Positions 9,416 to 17,337 of a DNA stretch of 33,748 nucleotides are shown here, one piece after another. Source of the DNA: Deltaproteobacteria bacterium (GTDB lineage Bacteria > Desulfobacterota > Desulfarculia > Adiutricales > Adiutricaceae); the NCBI GenBank assembly GCA_031264015.1, contig JAISET010000038.1, positions 1 to 33,748 on the forward strand, read 5' to 3'. Under the pieces are notes generated by a model. It was not told the origin of the DNA and did no database searches. It saw nothing but the letters and a program-made list of their open reading frames with translations. A program made the position numbers and the translations under genes. Numbering within the stretch: position 1 is the stretch's first letter; each line of letters begins with the position of its first letter.

Positions 9416-9476
9416 GGACGCGAGTCATTAAAGATTATAAATGACAACCGTCCGGAAGTTTCCCCAAACTATGCTC

Positions 9477-9545
9477 GTCCGTTGGACGGCCCGCCCCTCG
9501 TTTGTTGGCCGGCCCGCCCCTCGTCCGTTGGCCGGCCGGCCGGCC
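9477..9545. repeat. Three tandem copies of a GC-rich 23-bp unit
   Basis: Units at 9477-9499, 9500-9522 and 9523-9545 share the pattern GTCCGTTGG-CGGCCCGCCCCTC with a few substitutions; the third diverges at its end into CCGG repeats. They lie 86-154 bp upstream of the preferred protease start. Confidence 0.65.
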
Positions 9546-9630
9546 TGACGGGGAAATGAAAAGCCTCGACGCCGGATTTGGCAAAACGAGGGGGCCGGCC
9601 GCCCTCACGTTGGAAATTGGAGAGACCTCC

Positions 9631-12600
9631 ATGGAACTTTCACCCTCCCTGCAATTCGTCATGCTCCGGGCCCAGGCCGAGGTGGCGGCGGCCAAGTCCA
9701 AAAATATGTCCCTCGAGTTCATCTTTCTGGGCATGCTCAAGCTGGCGGAGATCGCCGGCGGGGACATCGTCGAGGGATCCGACAGTCGGGCGGCGGTCGA
9801 TGCCGACATAGCGGAGGTGAAAAAAATACTGAAGGGCGCGGGCCTCGACTCCACCCGGGCCAGAGGCCTCCTGCGCCACGAGGTCGGCAGGGGCGTGGCC
9901 CATGACGAGCGGGCGCTGGTGACCCGCCTGGCCGAGGCCTCCGCGCGGGCCAAAAAACGAGGCGCCGACGAGATTTGGGCCCGGGACATGCTGCCGGGCC
10001 TTCTGCAAAACCCCACCGAGGCCATGCTGCGGGTGCTGCCGCTGAAAAACAAGCCGGGGGGGGGAGCCTCGGGGCCCCCGGGGGAGGACGGCCGGTCGGG
10101 GGAGGCCGGGGAGGAGAGCCGGGTCGACGAGATGAGTCGGGATTTTCTGCCCTCGCTGACCAACCGCATCCGCCTGACCCGGGCGACCCTTCTGAACGAC
10201 GTCCAGGGCCAGGACCACGTGGTCCACGCCTTCGTCGAGGGCGTCTTCGCCGCCGAGGTCCTGGCGGCCAGCGACGAGAAACGGGTCCGGCCCAGGGCCA
10301 TCTTCGTCTTCGCCGGCCCCCCGGGGGTGGGCAAGACTTTTCTGGCGGAGCAGGCGGCGGCGTCCCTCGCCCTCCCCTTCAAGCGCTTCGACATGTCCAG
10401 CTTTTCCGACCACCAGTCGTCAACGGGGCTGGTGGGCTTCGAGCGCAGCTACCAGGGCGCCAAGGCGGGGACCCTGACCTCGTTTGTCAAGGAAAACCCG
10501 CACAGCATCCTGTTGTTCGACGAGATCGAAAAGGCCCACATCAACACGATCCATCTTTTTTTGCAGGTCCTCGACGCCGGCCGGCTGACCGACCGCTTCC
10601 TGGACGAGGACGTCGCCTTCAAGGACACCCTCATCATCTTCACCAGCAACGCCGGGCGCTCCCTGTACGAGGGGGACGCCAGGCAGGACTCCGCCGGGGT
10701 GCCCCGCAAGACCCTCTTAAACGCCCTGGAGACGGAGAAAAACGCCCAGACCGGGCAGCCGTTTTTTCCGGGCGCCATCACCAGCCGCATGGCCACCGGC
10801 TGGCCTCTTTTGTTCAACCATTTGCGGGCCCACAACCTGGAAAAAATCAGCGTCAGGGAAATGTCCCGGTTTTGCGCCCTGTTTGAGAAACAGTACGGGG
10901 TGCGGGCGGAGGCGGAGGATCTGGTCGGCACGGCCCTTTTGTTCGGGGAGGGCGGGACGGCCGACGCCAGGACGCTGCGGGCCCGGACGGAACTGTTCTT
11001 CAAAAACGAGGTCTTCAAGGTCTGCCGCCTGTTCAGCGAGGAAAATTTCGAGGCGAGGCTGGCCAAACTCAACCGGCTCGTCTTCAAGGTCGAGACGGAC
11101 AAGCTGCCCGCCGAGGTGCGGCCGCTGTTCTTCTGCGACGAGACGCCGGAGATTCTTCTGTACGGGAGCCCTTTGTTTCCCGGCCAGGACGGCGTCGGGA
11201 CGGGCGGCTACGCGCTCCATCAGACCCAGTCGGTCAACGACGCCCTGGCCCTGGCCGGGGAGAAGGACATCCGGCTGGCCCTGGTGGACGTCGCCGTCAG
11301 AAGCGCCCCCCCGGGCCCCGCCGACCTCCGGGAGACCGTCTTCGCCGACTCGCCCGACTTGCTCCTGTCCGGGGCGGCCTTTGATTTCGCGCCCATGGCC
11401 GCCGGGATGTTCCGGGACGGCAACCGCCTGTTCAACACTCTGCGCCAGCGGCTGCCCGACCTGCCCGTCTATCTTCTCGAGACGGACGAGTTTCCCATCG
11501 ACGACGAGCTCCTGATGAGCTATGTCCGCGCCGGGGCGCGGGGCAAGCTCGTCCGGCCGACCGGGGACTTCACCGTTTTTAACGAGCAGATCGCCCTTGT
11601 CTGCCGGGAGCTTTACTCCCAGGGGGTGGCGGCCCGTCTGGCCTCGGAGCGCAAGGTGCTCTATTTCGAGACCGCCCCCAAGCTCTCCGAGGACCAGGGC
11701 GAGATCACCGTCCGCCTGAGGGACTTCTCCCTGAAGCGGGCGACCGACGCCGACGACGCCGGCGGCCTGCTCGACGACGTCGAGAAGCCCAGCATTCGCT
11801 TCGGCGACGTCATCGGCGCCGCGGAGGCCAAGGACGAGCTGAAGTTCTTCATAGACTATCTGAAAAACCCCAAAAAGTTCACCGCCCGGGGTCTGAAGCC
11901 GCCCAAGGGGGTCCTGCTTTACGGTCCTCCGGGCACGGGCAAGACGATGCTGGCCAAGGCCATGGCCGGCGAGTCGGACGTGGCCTTCATTCCCGCCGTG
12001 GCCAGCTCCTTCGTCACCAAGTACCAGGGCAGCGGGCCCGAGGCGGTGCGCTCCCTGTTTAAAAAGGCCCGCCGCTACGCCCCGGCGATTGTTTTCATCG
12101 ACGAGATCGACGCCGTCGGCCGAAAGCGCGGGGAGTCGAACACCTCGCACGGCGAGGAGATGGCCCTGAACGCCCTTCTGACCGAGATGGACGGCTTCTC
12201 GGTCGACCCCAAGCGCCCCGTCTTCGTCCTGGCGGCCACCAATTTCGACGTCGAGGAGGGTCAGGGGGGCATGGGCGTGATCGACGCCGCCCTGGCCCGG
12301 CGCTTCGACCGCAAGGTGCTCGTCGACCTGCCCAACGCCGCCGAGCGCGAGCTGTTTTTCCGCTTTTTTCTGGCCAAAAACAAGACCCATACCGTCAGCG
12401 AGGAGATGATCGTCCGCCTGGCCTCCCGCTCCACCGGCATGAGCCCAGCCAACCTGACCTCGGTCATCGAGCTGGCCAACCGCATGGCCGTCAAGGCCGA
12501 CGTCCCCCTGTCCGACGCGCTGTTGGACGAGGCCTACGAGCTGATCAAGCACGGCGCCAAGAAGGAGTGGGGTTACGAATATCTCGAGCGGGTGGCCAGG

Positions 12601-13098
12601 CACGAGAGCGGCCACGCCTTTTTGTGCTACCTCGGGGGCCACACCCCCTCCTATCTGACCATCGTGGCCCGGGGCGGGCACGGCGGGTATATGGAGCATG
12701 CCTCCGACGAGTCGGGCCCGCTCTCGACCAAGGAGGAGCTCATCAGCCGCGTCCGGACAAGCCTGGGCGGGCGGGCGGCGGAAATAGTCTATTACGGGGA
12801 GCGCGACGGCGTCTCCACCGGCGCCTCCGGCGACCTGAGCCAGGCCACCAAGATCATCCGGGCGATGATCGCCAGCTACGGCATGGATTCGGAGTTCGGC
12901 CTCGGGGTGATGGACCAGCGGGAGGCCGCCTCCTCGCCGGAGTTGAACAAGCGGGTCAACGAGATCCTGGCCCAGGAGATGCGCGAGACCATAGGCCTGA
13001 TCGCGGGCAACAAGCCCCGCATCGACCGTATGGTGACGGCGCTTTTGGAGCGGAACAAGTTGAGCGGCCAGGAGATGGAGGAGCTGCTGAAAGATTGA
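9631..13098 (+). CDS. Soluble ClpA-like/FtsH-like double AAA+ zinc protease with receiver-like linker
   Basis: A 1155-aa fusion. Residues 1-150 resemble a Clp N-domain. An AAA+ module of the ClpA/ClpB second-domain type follows: GPPGVGKT at 229-236, ILLFDEIEKAH from 293, and TSNAG. Residues about 505-660 look like a degenerate receiver domain (LVD near 551, LLETD near 614, K639). The C-terminal third is FtsH-like: GPPGTGKT at 765-772, IVFIDEID at 820-827, ARRFDRKV, then the M41 zinc motif HESGH at 991-995 and GDLSQAT with the probable third ligand Asp. No transmembrane segment is visible, unlike ordinary FtsH. The likely role is ATP-driven unfolding and degradation of selected proteins in the cytosol. 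ATG 9631 was chosen over TTG 9502 and ATG 9556 because GGAGAG precedes it by six bases and the Clp-N homology begins there. Both ATPase sites appear complete. Confidence 0.88.
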   Translation: MELSPSLQFVMLRAQAEVAAAKSKNMSLEFIFLGMLKLAEIAGGDIVEGSDSRAAVDADIAEVKKILKGAGLDSTRARGLLRHEVGRGVAHDERALVTRLAEASARAKKRGADEIWARDMLPGLLQNPTEAMLRVLPLKNKPGGGASGPPGEDGRSGEAGEESRVDEMSRDFLPSLTNRIRLTRATLLNDVQGQDHVVHAFVEGVFAAEVLAASDEKRVRPRAIFVFAGPPGVGKTFLAEQAAASLALPFKRFDMSSFSDHQSSTGLVGFERSYQGAKAGTLTSFVKENPHSILLFDEIEKAHINTIHLFLQVLDAGRLTDRFLDEDVAFKDTLIIFTSNAGRSLYEGDARQDSAGVPRKTLLNALETEKNAQTGQPFFPGAITSRMATGWPLLFNHLRAHNLEKISVREMSRFCALFEKQYGVRAEAEDLVGTALLFGEGGTADARTLRARTELFFKNEVFKVCRLFSEENFEARLAKLNRLVFKVETDKLPAEVRPLFFCDETPEILLYGSPLFPGQDGVGTGGYALHQTQSVNDALALAGEKDIRLALVDVAVRSAPPGPADLRETVFADSPDLLLSGAAFDFAPMAAGMFRDGNRLFNTLRQRLPDLPVYLLETDEFPIDDELLMSYVRAGARGKLVRPTGDFTVFNEQIALVCRELYSQGVAARLASERKVLYFETAPKLSEDQGEITVRLRDFSLKRATDADDAGGLLDDVEKPSIRFGDVIGAAEAKDELKFFIDYLKNPKKFTARGLKPPKGVLLYGPPGTGKTMLAKAMAGESDVAFIPAVASSFVTKYQGSGPEAVRSLFKKARRYAPAIVFIDEIDAVGRKRGESNTSHGEEMALNALLTEMDGFSVDPKRPVFVLAATNFDVEEGQGGMGVIDAALARRFDRKVLVDLPNAAERELFFRFFLAKNKTHTVSEEMIVRLASRSTGMSPANLTSVIELANRMAVKADVPLSDALLDEAYELIKHGAKKEWGYEYLERVARHESGHAFLCYLGGHTPSYLTIVARGGHGGYMEHASDESGPLSTKEELISRVRTSLGGRAAEIVYYGERDGVSTGASGDLSQATKIIRAMIASYGMDSEFGLGVMDQREAASSPELNKRVNEILAQEMRETIGLIAGNKPRIDRMVTALLERNKLSGQEMEELLKD

Positions 13099-14003
13099 TC
13101 CGGCACTCCCGCCAAAACTCGGGCGAACCGCCGGGAAAAAAAAGGCGGACGTCTATGACGAATTGGACGAGGTTGGGGTCATGGGCGCGGCCGTCAAGAG
13201 AACGGAAGGGGGGCTGAGAAACCCCGAAAATTATCGGGCGGCCGTCGCTTTGAGAAATTTTCACCGCGCTTGGAGTTTCTCCGTTCCGCCCGGAAGTTTT
13301 TCATTTCGCTTGGGACTTTATTTCTCTCGCTTGGGACTTTCTTTTTCCAATCGGAAGTTTTTTTTTCCGCGTTCGGGGGCTGTTTTGCCTCCCCGCTTGA
13401 AGTTTCTATTCTCTGTTTGGTGATTATTTTTCTTCACTTGGTGTTATTTTTATTCCGTTTGGCAGTTTTTTTACGCCGCTTGGCAGGTTTTTCTCTTGCC
13501 CGGGACTTTTTTCTTTCGTCTGAAGATTTTTTTCGCTGCTCGAGAGGTCCTTTTTTCTGGCTTGAAGCCTCTTTTTTTTGGGCTCCGGGCTTCTTTTTTT
13601 TTGGGCTCCTGGCTTCTTTTTTCATTTCGGGCCCTCATTATTTTTCTCCGGGCCTCTTTTTCTGGCTCCGGGCCTCTTTTTCTGGCTCCGGGCTTTTTTA
13701 TTTTTTCCAGGGTCTCTTTTTTTCTTTTCGGGGCGGCTTTATTTTTCTTCCGGCCCCATTTTCCCGCCCGCGGCCTATTTTTTCGGAACGAGGGCCGCCC
13801 GGCTTGGCCCGGGCGGCGGCCGCCGGGGCGCGGGCGGGGGGAGAGGCCGGGCGAGACTCGCGGGGTCGGAAGAAAGGCCGGACTTCCGAAAAGCCGGCGC
13901 CCCCCCCGGCTTTGGGGGTTTGTCGGTTTGCGGGCAGGCCAGTTGTTTTCCCGCTTGTTTGCCTGACGGCGGCGCCGCGGCCGGGGTGGCGGCTCGTTTT
14001 CCT
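13099..14003. other. Non-coding interval between the protease gene and the trkA promoter
   Basis: I see no convincing gene in these 905 bp. The centre (about 13260-13770) is a degenerate T-rich array, listed separately. The stretch 13770-14003 is very GC-rich. Open frames exist on both strands, but they translate to Phe-rich (plus) or Lys/Arg-rich (minus) low-complexity strings with no ribosome sites or family features, so I treat them as spurious. Confidence 0.6.
13260..13770. repeat. Degenerate T-rich repeat array
   Basis: About 500 bp consist of runs of 4-9 T residues spaced roughly every 20-30 bp and separated by GC-rich words such as GCTTGGGAC, GGAAG, GGCTCCGGGC and CGGGCCTC. The best-preserved part is an exact 20-bp tandem duplicate at 13651-13670 and 13671-13690. 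TCGCTTGGGACTTT also recurs about 21 bp apart near 13306 and 13327. Strand asymmetry is strong: the top strand is pyrimidine-rich in the tracts. The function is unknown. Confidence 0.7.
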
Positions 14004-14032
14004 TTGGCAAACGACGCTTTTGCTGCTATCAT
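14004..14032 (+). promoter_or_regulatory. Candidate sigma70-type promoter of trkA
   Basis: TTGGCA (14004-14009) and TATCAT (14027-14032) each match consensus at 5 of 6 positions, with an ideal 17-bp spacer. It would start transcription about 100 nt upstream of the trkA ATG at 14138. Confidence 0.6.
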
Positions 14033-14137
14033 GGTGGGGCCGAGCGTTTTTCGGGCCCCGCCGCGGGCGCCGACAGTCGTTTTTTTGTCCTCCCCGGGCG
14101 GGCCGGTAGGGCCCGGGGCGCCCCGAGTGTGTTTTTC

Positions 14138-15493
14138 ATGAAAGTCATCGTTGCCGGGGCCGGCGAGGTCGGCTACAACATCGCCGAGAGGCTCTCCCGC
14201 GACAAGGCGGACGTGGTCCTGGTCGACATAGACCAGGCCCGCCTGGACGCCGTGTCGGAAACCCTGGACGTGCAGACCATCCGCGGCTCGGCCTCCCACC
14301 CGGCGGTCCTGAAGGACGCCGGCCTGGACGACAGCGACATGCTGGTGGCCGTCACCAGCAGCGACGAGATCAACGTCCTGGCCTGCCGCATGTCCCAGCT
14401 GCTGGCCCCGGAGGTCAGGCGGGCGGCCCGGCTCAGGGACCAGCTTTTATACAAGGCCGTCAGCGAGGAGGTCCTGAAGGACGGGCTGGGCCTCTCTTTC
14501 GTCATCGACCCGACGTCCCTGACGGTGGACAACATCCTGGATTTTCTTGATCTGCCGGGGGCGGTGGACGTCATCAACGTGGCCTCCGGCAGCCTCAAGT
14601 TCGTGGGCCTGCGGCTCGGGCGCAGCCACCCCGCCGTGGGGCGGCCGCTCTCCGAGGTCCTGCCCCGGGGCGGCGGCAACAACCTCCTGGTCGTGGCCAT
14701 CTACCGCCACCACCAGGTCCTCATCCCCACCGGCGGCACCGTCTTCAAAGCCCGCGACCTCGTCTACATGGCGGCCACCCCCGACCACATGCCGGAGGTG
14801 GCCGCTTTTTTTGAGATCGAGTGGAAGACCGTCGAAAACGTCTTCATCATGGGCGGCGGCGAGGTGGGCCTCAGCCTGGCCCGCAGGCTCGAGGAGAGAA
14901 GCGGGTCGCTGTCCATCAAGCTGATCGAGCAGAACGCCGAGCGCTGCGAATATTTGAGCCGCGAGCTCAGCCGCTCCATCGTCCTGCGGGGCGACGCCAC
15001 CGACCAGACCCTGCTGGAGGACGAGGGCGTCGCCGACTGCGACGTCTTCATCGCCGTGGGCACCGACGACGAGAAGAACATGGTCACCTGCCTTTTGGCC
15101 AAGCGTCTGGGCGCCACCAACACCATCACCCGGGTCAACCGCTACAGCTACGCCCCCCTGGTCTCGGCCATCGGCCTGGAGTCGCTGGTCTCGGCCAGGG
15201 TGGCCGCCGTCTCGGCCATTTTGAAATACATCCACAAGGGGGTGGTGGTCTCCGTGGCCACTTTGCAGAACGAGGACGCCGAGATCGCCGAGGTCGCCGT
15301 CACCGAGGACTCGGACCTCTGCGGGAAGTCTTTGAAGGACTCCAAGTTTCCCTCCGGCGCCATCGTGGCCGGGGTCATCAGGGACGGGGCCTGCTTCGTC
15401 CCCCGGGGCGACAGCGTCCTGCGGTCGGGCGACACTCTGGCCGTGGTGGCCAGGTCCGACGTCGTCCATCATCTGACCAAGAAGCTGGGCTGA
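14138..15493 (+). CDS. trkA: Trk system potassium uptake regulatory protein TrkA
   Basis: A 451-aa peripheral membrane subunit that binds nucleotide and gates the TrkH potassium channel. It has the standard duplicated layout of nucleotide-binding RCK_N and C-terminal RCK_C domains. The first Rossmann motif is GAGEVG at 6-11 with the acidic VDID strand; the second is GGGEVG near residue 239. TNTITRVNR and the closing RCK_C segment (SGDTLAVVAR) are typical. Length matches the family. ATG 14138 is chosen because MKVIVAGAGEVG is the usual TrkA start; a GTG three codons earlier is possible, and no strong ribosome site is visible. The trkH gene follows after a 390-bp gap that contains its own probable promoter. 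Confidence 0.95.
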   Translation: MKVIVAGAGEVGYNIAERLSRDKADVVLVDIDQARLDAVSETLDVQTIRGSASHPAVLKDAGLDDSDMLVAVTSSDEINVLACRMSQLLAPEVRRAARLRDQLLYKAVSEEVLKDGLGLSFVIDPTSLTVDNILDFLDLPGAVDVINVASGSLKFVGLRLGRSHPAVGRPLSEVLPRGGGNNLLVVAIYRHHQVLIPTGGTVFKARDLVYMAATPDHMPEVAAFFEIEWKTVENVFIMGGGEVGLSLARRLEERSGSLSIKLIEQNAERCEYLSRELSRSIVLRGDATDQTLLEDEGVADCDVFIAVGTDDEKNMVTCLLAKRLGATNTITRVNRYSYAPLVSAIGLESLVSARVAAVSAILKYIHKGVVVSVATLQNEDAEIAEVAVTEDSDLCGKSLKDSKFPSGAIVAGVIRDGACFVPRGDSVLRSGDTLAVVARSDVVHHLTKKLG

Positions 15494-15883
15494 CGGCGAG
15501 ACAGCGGCCGGCGGGGCTTTCCGGACCTTCGGCGCCCGGCTCCTTGCCCGTCGGCCCGCGATGGGGTAATATTGCCAAAGAATATATTTGTTTGCTAAGT
15601 TTTGGCAAGTCTTGGTTAGTGTCACTTTGTTTCGTATAATTGTTAGCAATTTCTTGTTTCGGACGCATACGTTCTTTCTTTTTCCTAGATTGTTGGCGCC
15701 CGTCCGGCCGGCGGCGGCCGTCTTGTCCGCGGCGGCGTACGCCGTCGTTTTTGTCCCGTCGGCGTCGTCGTCCGCCTTGTCGCGGAAATCGCCGGAAACC
15801 GGCGCCCTTGTTTTATTTTCCGGGGCGCCGACGCCGGGCGGGCCTGGCCGGCCTCTACGGACGGACCGGGTCTCAGAGGGCTG
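15494..15883. other. trkA-trkH intergenic region
   Basis: These 390 bp hold no recognisable gene. An A+T-rich block (about 15565-15690) contains a probable promoter and an 8-bp inverted repeat with arms at 15572-15579 and 15601-15608, ending just before the -35 element. The remaining 190 bp up to trkH are GC-rich and would be untranslated leader. Confidence 0.55.
15612..15640 (+). promoter_or_regulatory. Candidate promoter of trkH
   Basis: A perfect TATAAT (15635-15640) lies 17 bp downstream of TTGGTT (15612-15617, half-match to TTGACA), inside an A+T-rich island. The inverted repeat TTGCCAAA/TTTGGCAA (15572-15608) abuts it and could be an operator. The leader to the trkH ATG would be about 235 nt. 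Confidence 0.5.
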
Positions 15884-17335
15884 ATGATCAATCCCCGTCT
15901 CATAGCCCATCTGACCGGCTGGATAATCCTGTTCACCGGCCTGGGGTTTCTGCTGCCCCTGATCCCGGCCTACGTTTACGCGGACGGCTCGGCCCTGTGG
16001 TTCTGGGAGTCGCTGGCCGTCTCGACGGCCCTGGGGGCGGCCCTGATGGCCGTCGGGGGGCTGACCTCGGCCCACGAGCCCCGCTATCGGGACAGCCTGG
16101 CCGTGGTGGGGCTCTCGTGGTTTTTGATCAGTCTCGTGGGCTCGCTGCCGTTCATTTTTAGCGGCCACCTCGACGTCTGGTCGTCGATCTTCGAGTCCTT
16201 CTCGGGCTTCTCCTCCACCGGGGCCTCGGCCATAGAGGATTTGCGGCCCGTCCCCCGGGGGCTTTTGTTCTGGCGCTCCTTCATCCAGTGGCTGGGGGGC
16301 ATGGGCATCATAGTCCTGATGGTCGCCGTCCTGCCGTTTCTGGGCGTGGGCGGGCAGATCATGTTCAAAAGCGAGCTCTCGGGGCCCGCCTCCGACAAGC
16401 TCCGGCCCCGGGTGGCCCAGACGGCCAAGATCCTCTGGGGGCTCTATCTGGTTTTGACGGTGGTCCTGGTGGCCCTGCTGTCCGCCGGCGGGCTCGAATT
16501 TTTCGAGGCGGTCTGCCAGGCCCTGGTGACCATGAGCACGGGCGGCTTCTCCAACTTCAACGAGTCCGCCGCCTACCACGACAGCCGCTTCGTCCAGGCG
16601 GTCATCCTGGTCTTCATGTTCCTGGGCAGCATCAGCTTCGCCCTGTACTGGCAGCTTCTGTCCGGCAACTGGCGCTCGCTGGTCCTGAACGGCGAGGTCT
16701 TGTTCCTGTCGGGGCTTTTGCTGCTGATCTCGCTGGTCTCCACGGCGGCCCTTTTGCATTCGGACTATTACCAGAGTCCTTTCGAGGCTTTCTTCCAGTC
16801 GCTCTTCCAGGCGACGTCGGTGGCCTCGACCACCGGCCAGTTCACCGCCGACTGGACCGGCTGGCCGCATCTCTCGCAGGCCGTGATCTTTTTTCTCTTT
16901 TTCGTCGGCGGCTGCTCCGGCTCCACCAGCGGCGGGGTCAAGTGCATCCGCTGGCTCCTCCTGATTAAAAGCATCCACCGGGCCTGCCGCAGGCTCATCC
17001 ATCCCCGGGGGGTCTTTCCCGTGCGCCTGCAGGGCCGCAACATGAGCGAGCAGGTCCTGGAGGGCGTCTGGCTTTTTTTTCTGATATACTTTCTGACCAT
17101 GGCCGTCAGCACCCTGGCCGTCACGGCGGTGGGGCTCGACCTGCTGACCGCCTTCTCCGCCTCGGCCAGCGCCCTGGGGAACGTGGGCCCGTCCTTGGGC
17201 CTGGTGGGGGCCACCGGCTCCTACGCCGCCTTCCCGCCCGCGGCCAAGGTAATTTTGTCTTTGTGCATGCTCATGGGCCGCCTGGAGTTCTATAGTTTCG
17301 TGGTCCTGTTCTTTCCCGAGTTCTGGAGACGCTGA
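15884..17335 (+). CDS. trkH: Trk potassium transporter membrane subunit TrkH
   Basis: A 483-aa inner-membrane potassium channel/transporter subunit that works with TrkA. The sequence is hydrophobic throughout with about ten membrane helices. The four filter/pore-loop signatures are recognisable: SGFSSTGAS, STGGFSNFNES, TGQFTADWTGW and SALGNVGPSLG. The stretch GGCSGSTSGGVKCIRW is typical of the family. ATG 15884 has AGAGGG only three bases upstream, which is close but is the only visible site. Its stop is two bases before the start of the mpl-rnc gene, so the two are probably co-transcribed. Confidence 0.95.
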   Translation: MINPRLIAHLTGWIILFTGLGFLLPLIPAYVYADGSALWFWESLAVSTALGAALMAVGGLTSAHEPRYRDSLAVVGLSWFLISLVGSLPFIFSGHLDVWSSIFESFSGFSSTGASAIEDLRPVPRGLLFWRSFIQWLGGMGIIVLMVAVLPFLGVGGQIMFKSELSGPASDKLRPRVAQTAKILWGLYLVLTVVLVALLSAGGLEFFEAVCQALVTMSTGGFSNFNESAAYHDSRFVQAVILVFMFLGSISFALYWQLLSGNWRSLVLNGEVLFLSGLLLLISLVSTAALLHSDYYQSPFEAFFQSLFQATSVASTTGQFTADWTGWPHLSQAVIFFLFFVGGCSGSTSGGVKCIRWLLLIKSIHRACRRLIHPRGVFPVRLQGRNMSEQVLEGVWLFFLIYFLTMAVSTLAVTAVGLDLLTAFSASASALGNVGPSLGLVGATGSYAAFPPAAKVILSLCMLMGRLEFYSFVVLFFPEFWRR

Positions 17336-17337
17336 CC

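Larger units (their letters stand above)
9308..9630. other. Intergenic region with an inverted repeat and tandem repeats
   Basis: These 323 bp separate the HD-GYP gene from the AAA+ protease gene. The first part (about 9310-9445) is A+T-rich and carries a long inverted repeat; the second is GC-rich and carries 23-bp tandem repeats. Both are listed separately. The protease reading frame stays open up to a TTG at 9502, but sequence and ribosome site favour ATG 9631, so this part is probably untranslated leader. I could not identify a convincing promoter. Confidence 0.6.

Noticed and set aside
13270-14109. Open frame of 279 codons with many Phe-rich hydrophobic segments
   Set aside because: The composition simply reflects T-runs; all plus frames and the minus strand are open here, with no ribosome site or family motif.
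14447-17002. 851-codon minus-strand frame opposite trkA/trkH
   Set aside because: It is a mirror of GC-rich codon usage in well-identified plus-strand genes; the product is low-complexity with no domain.
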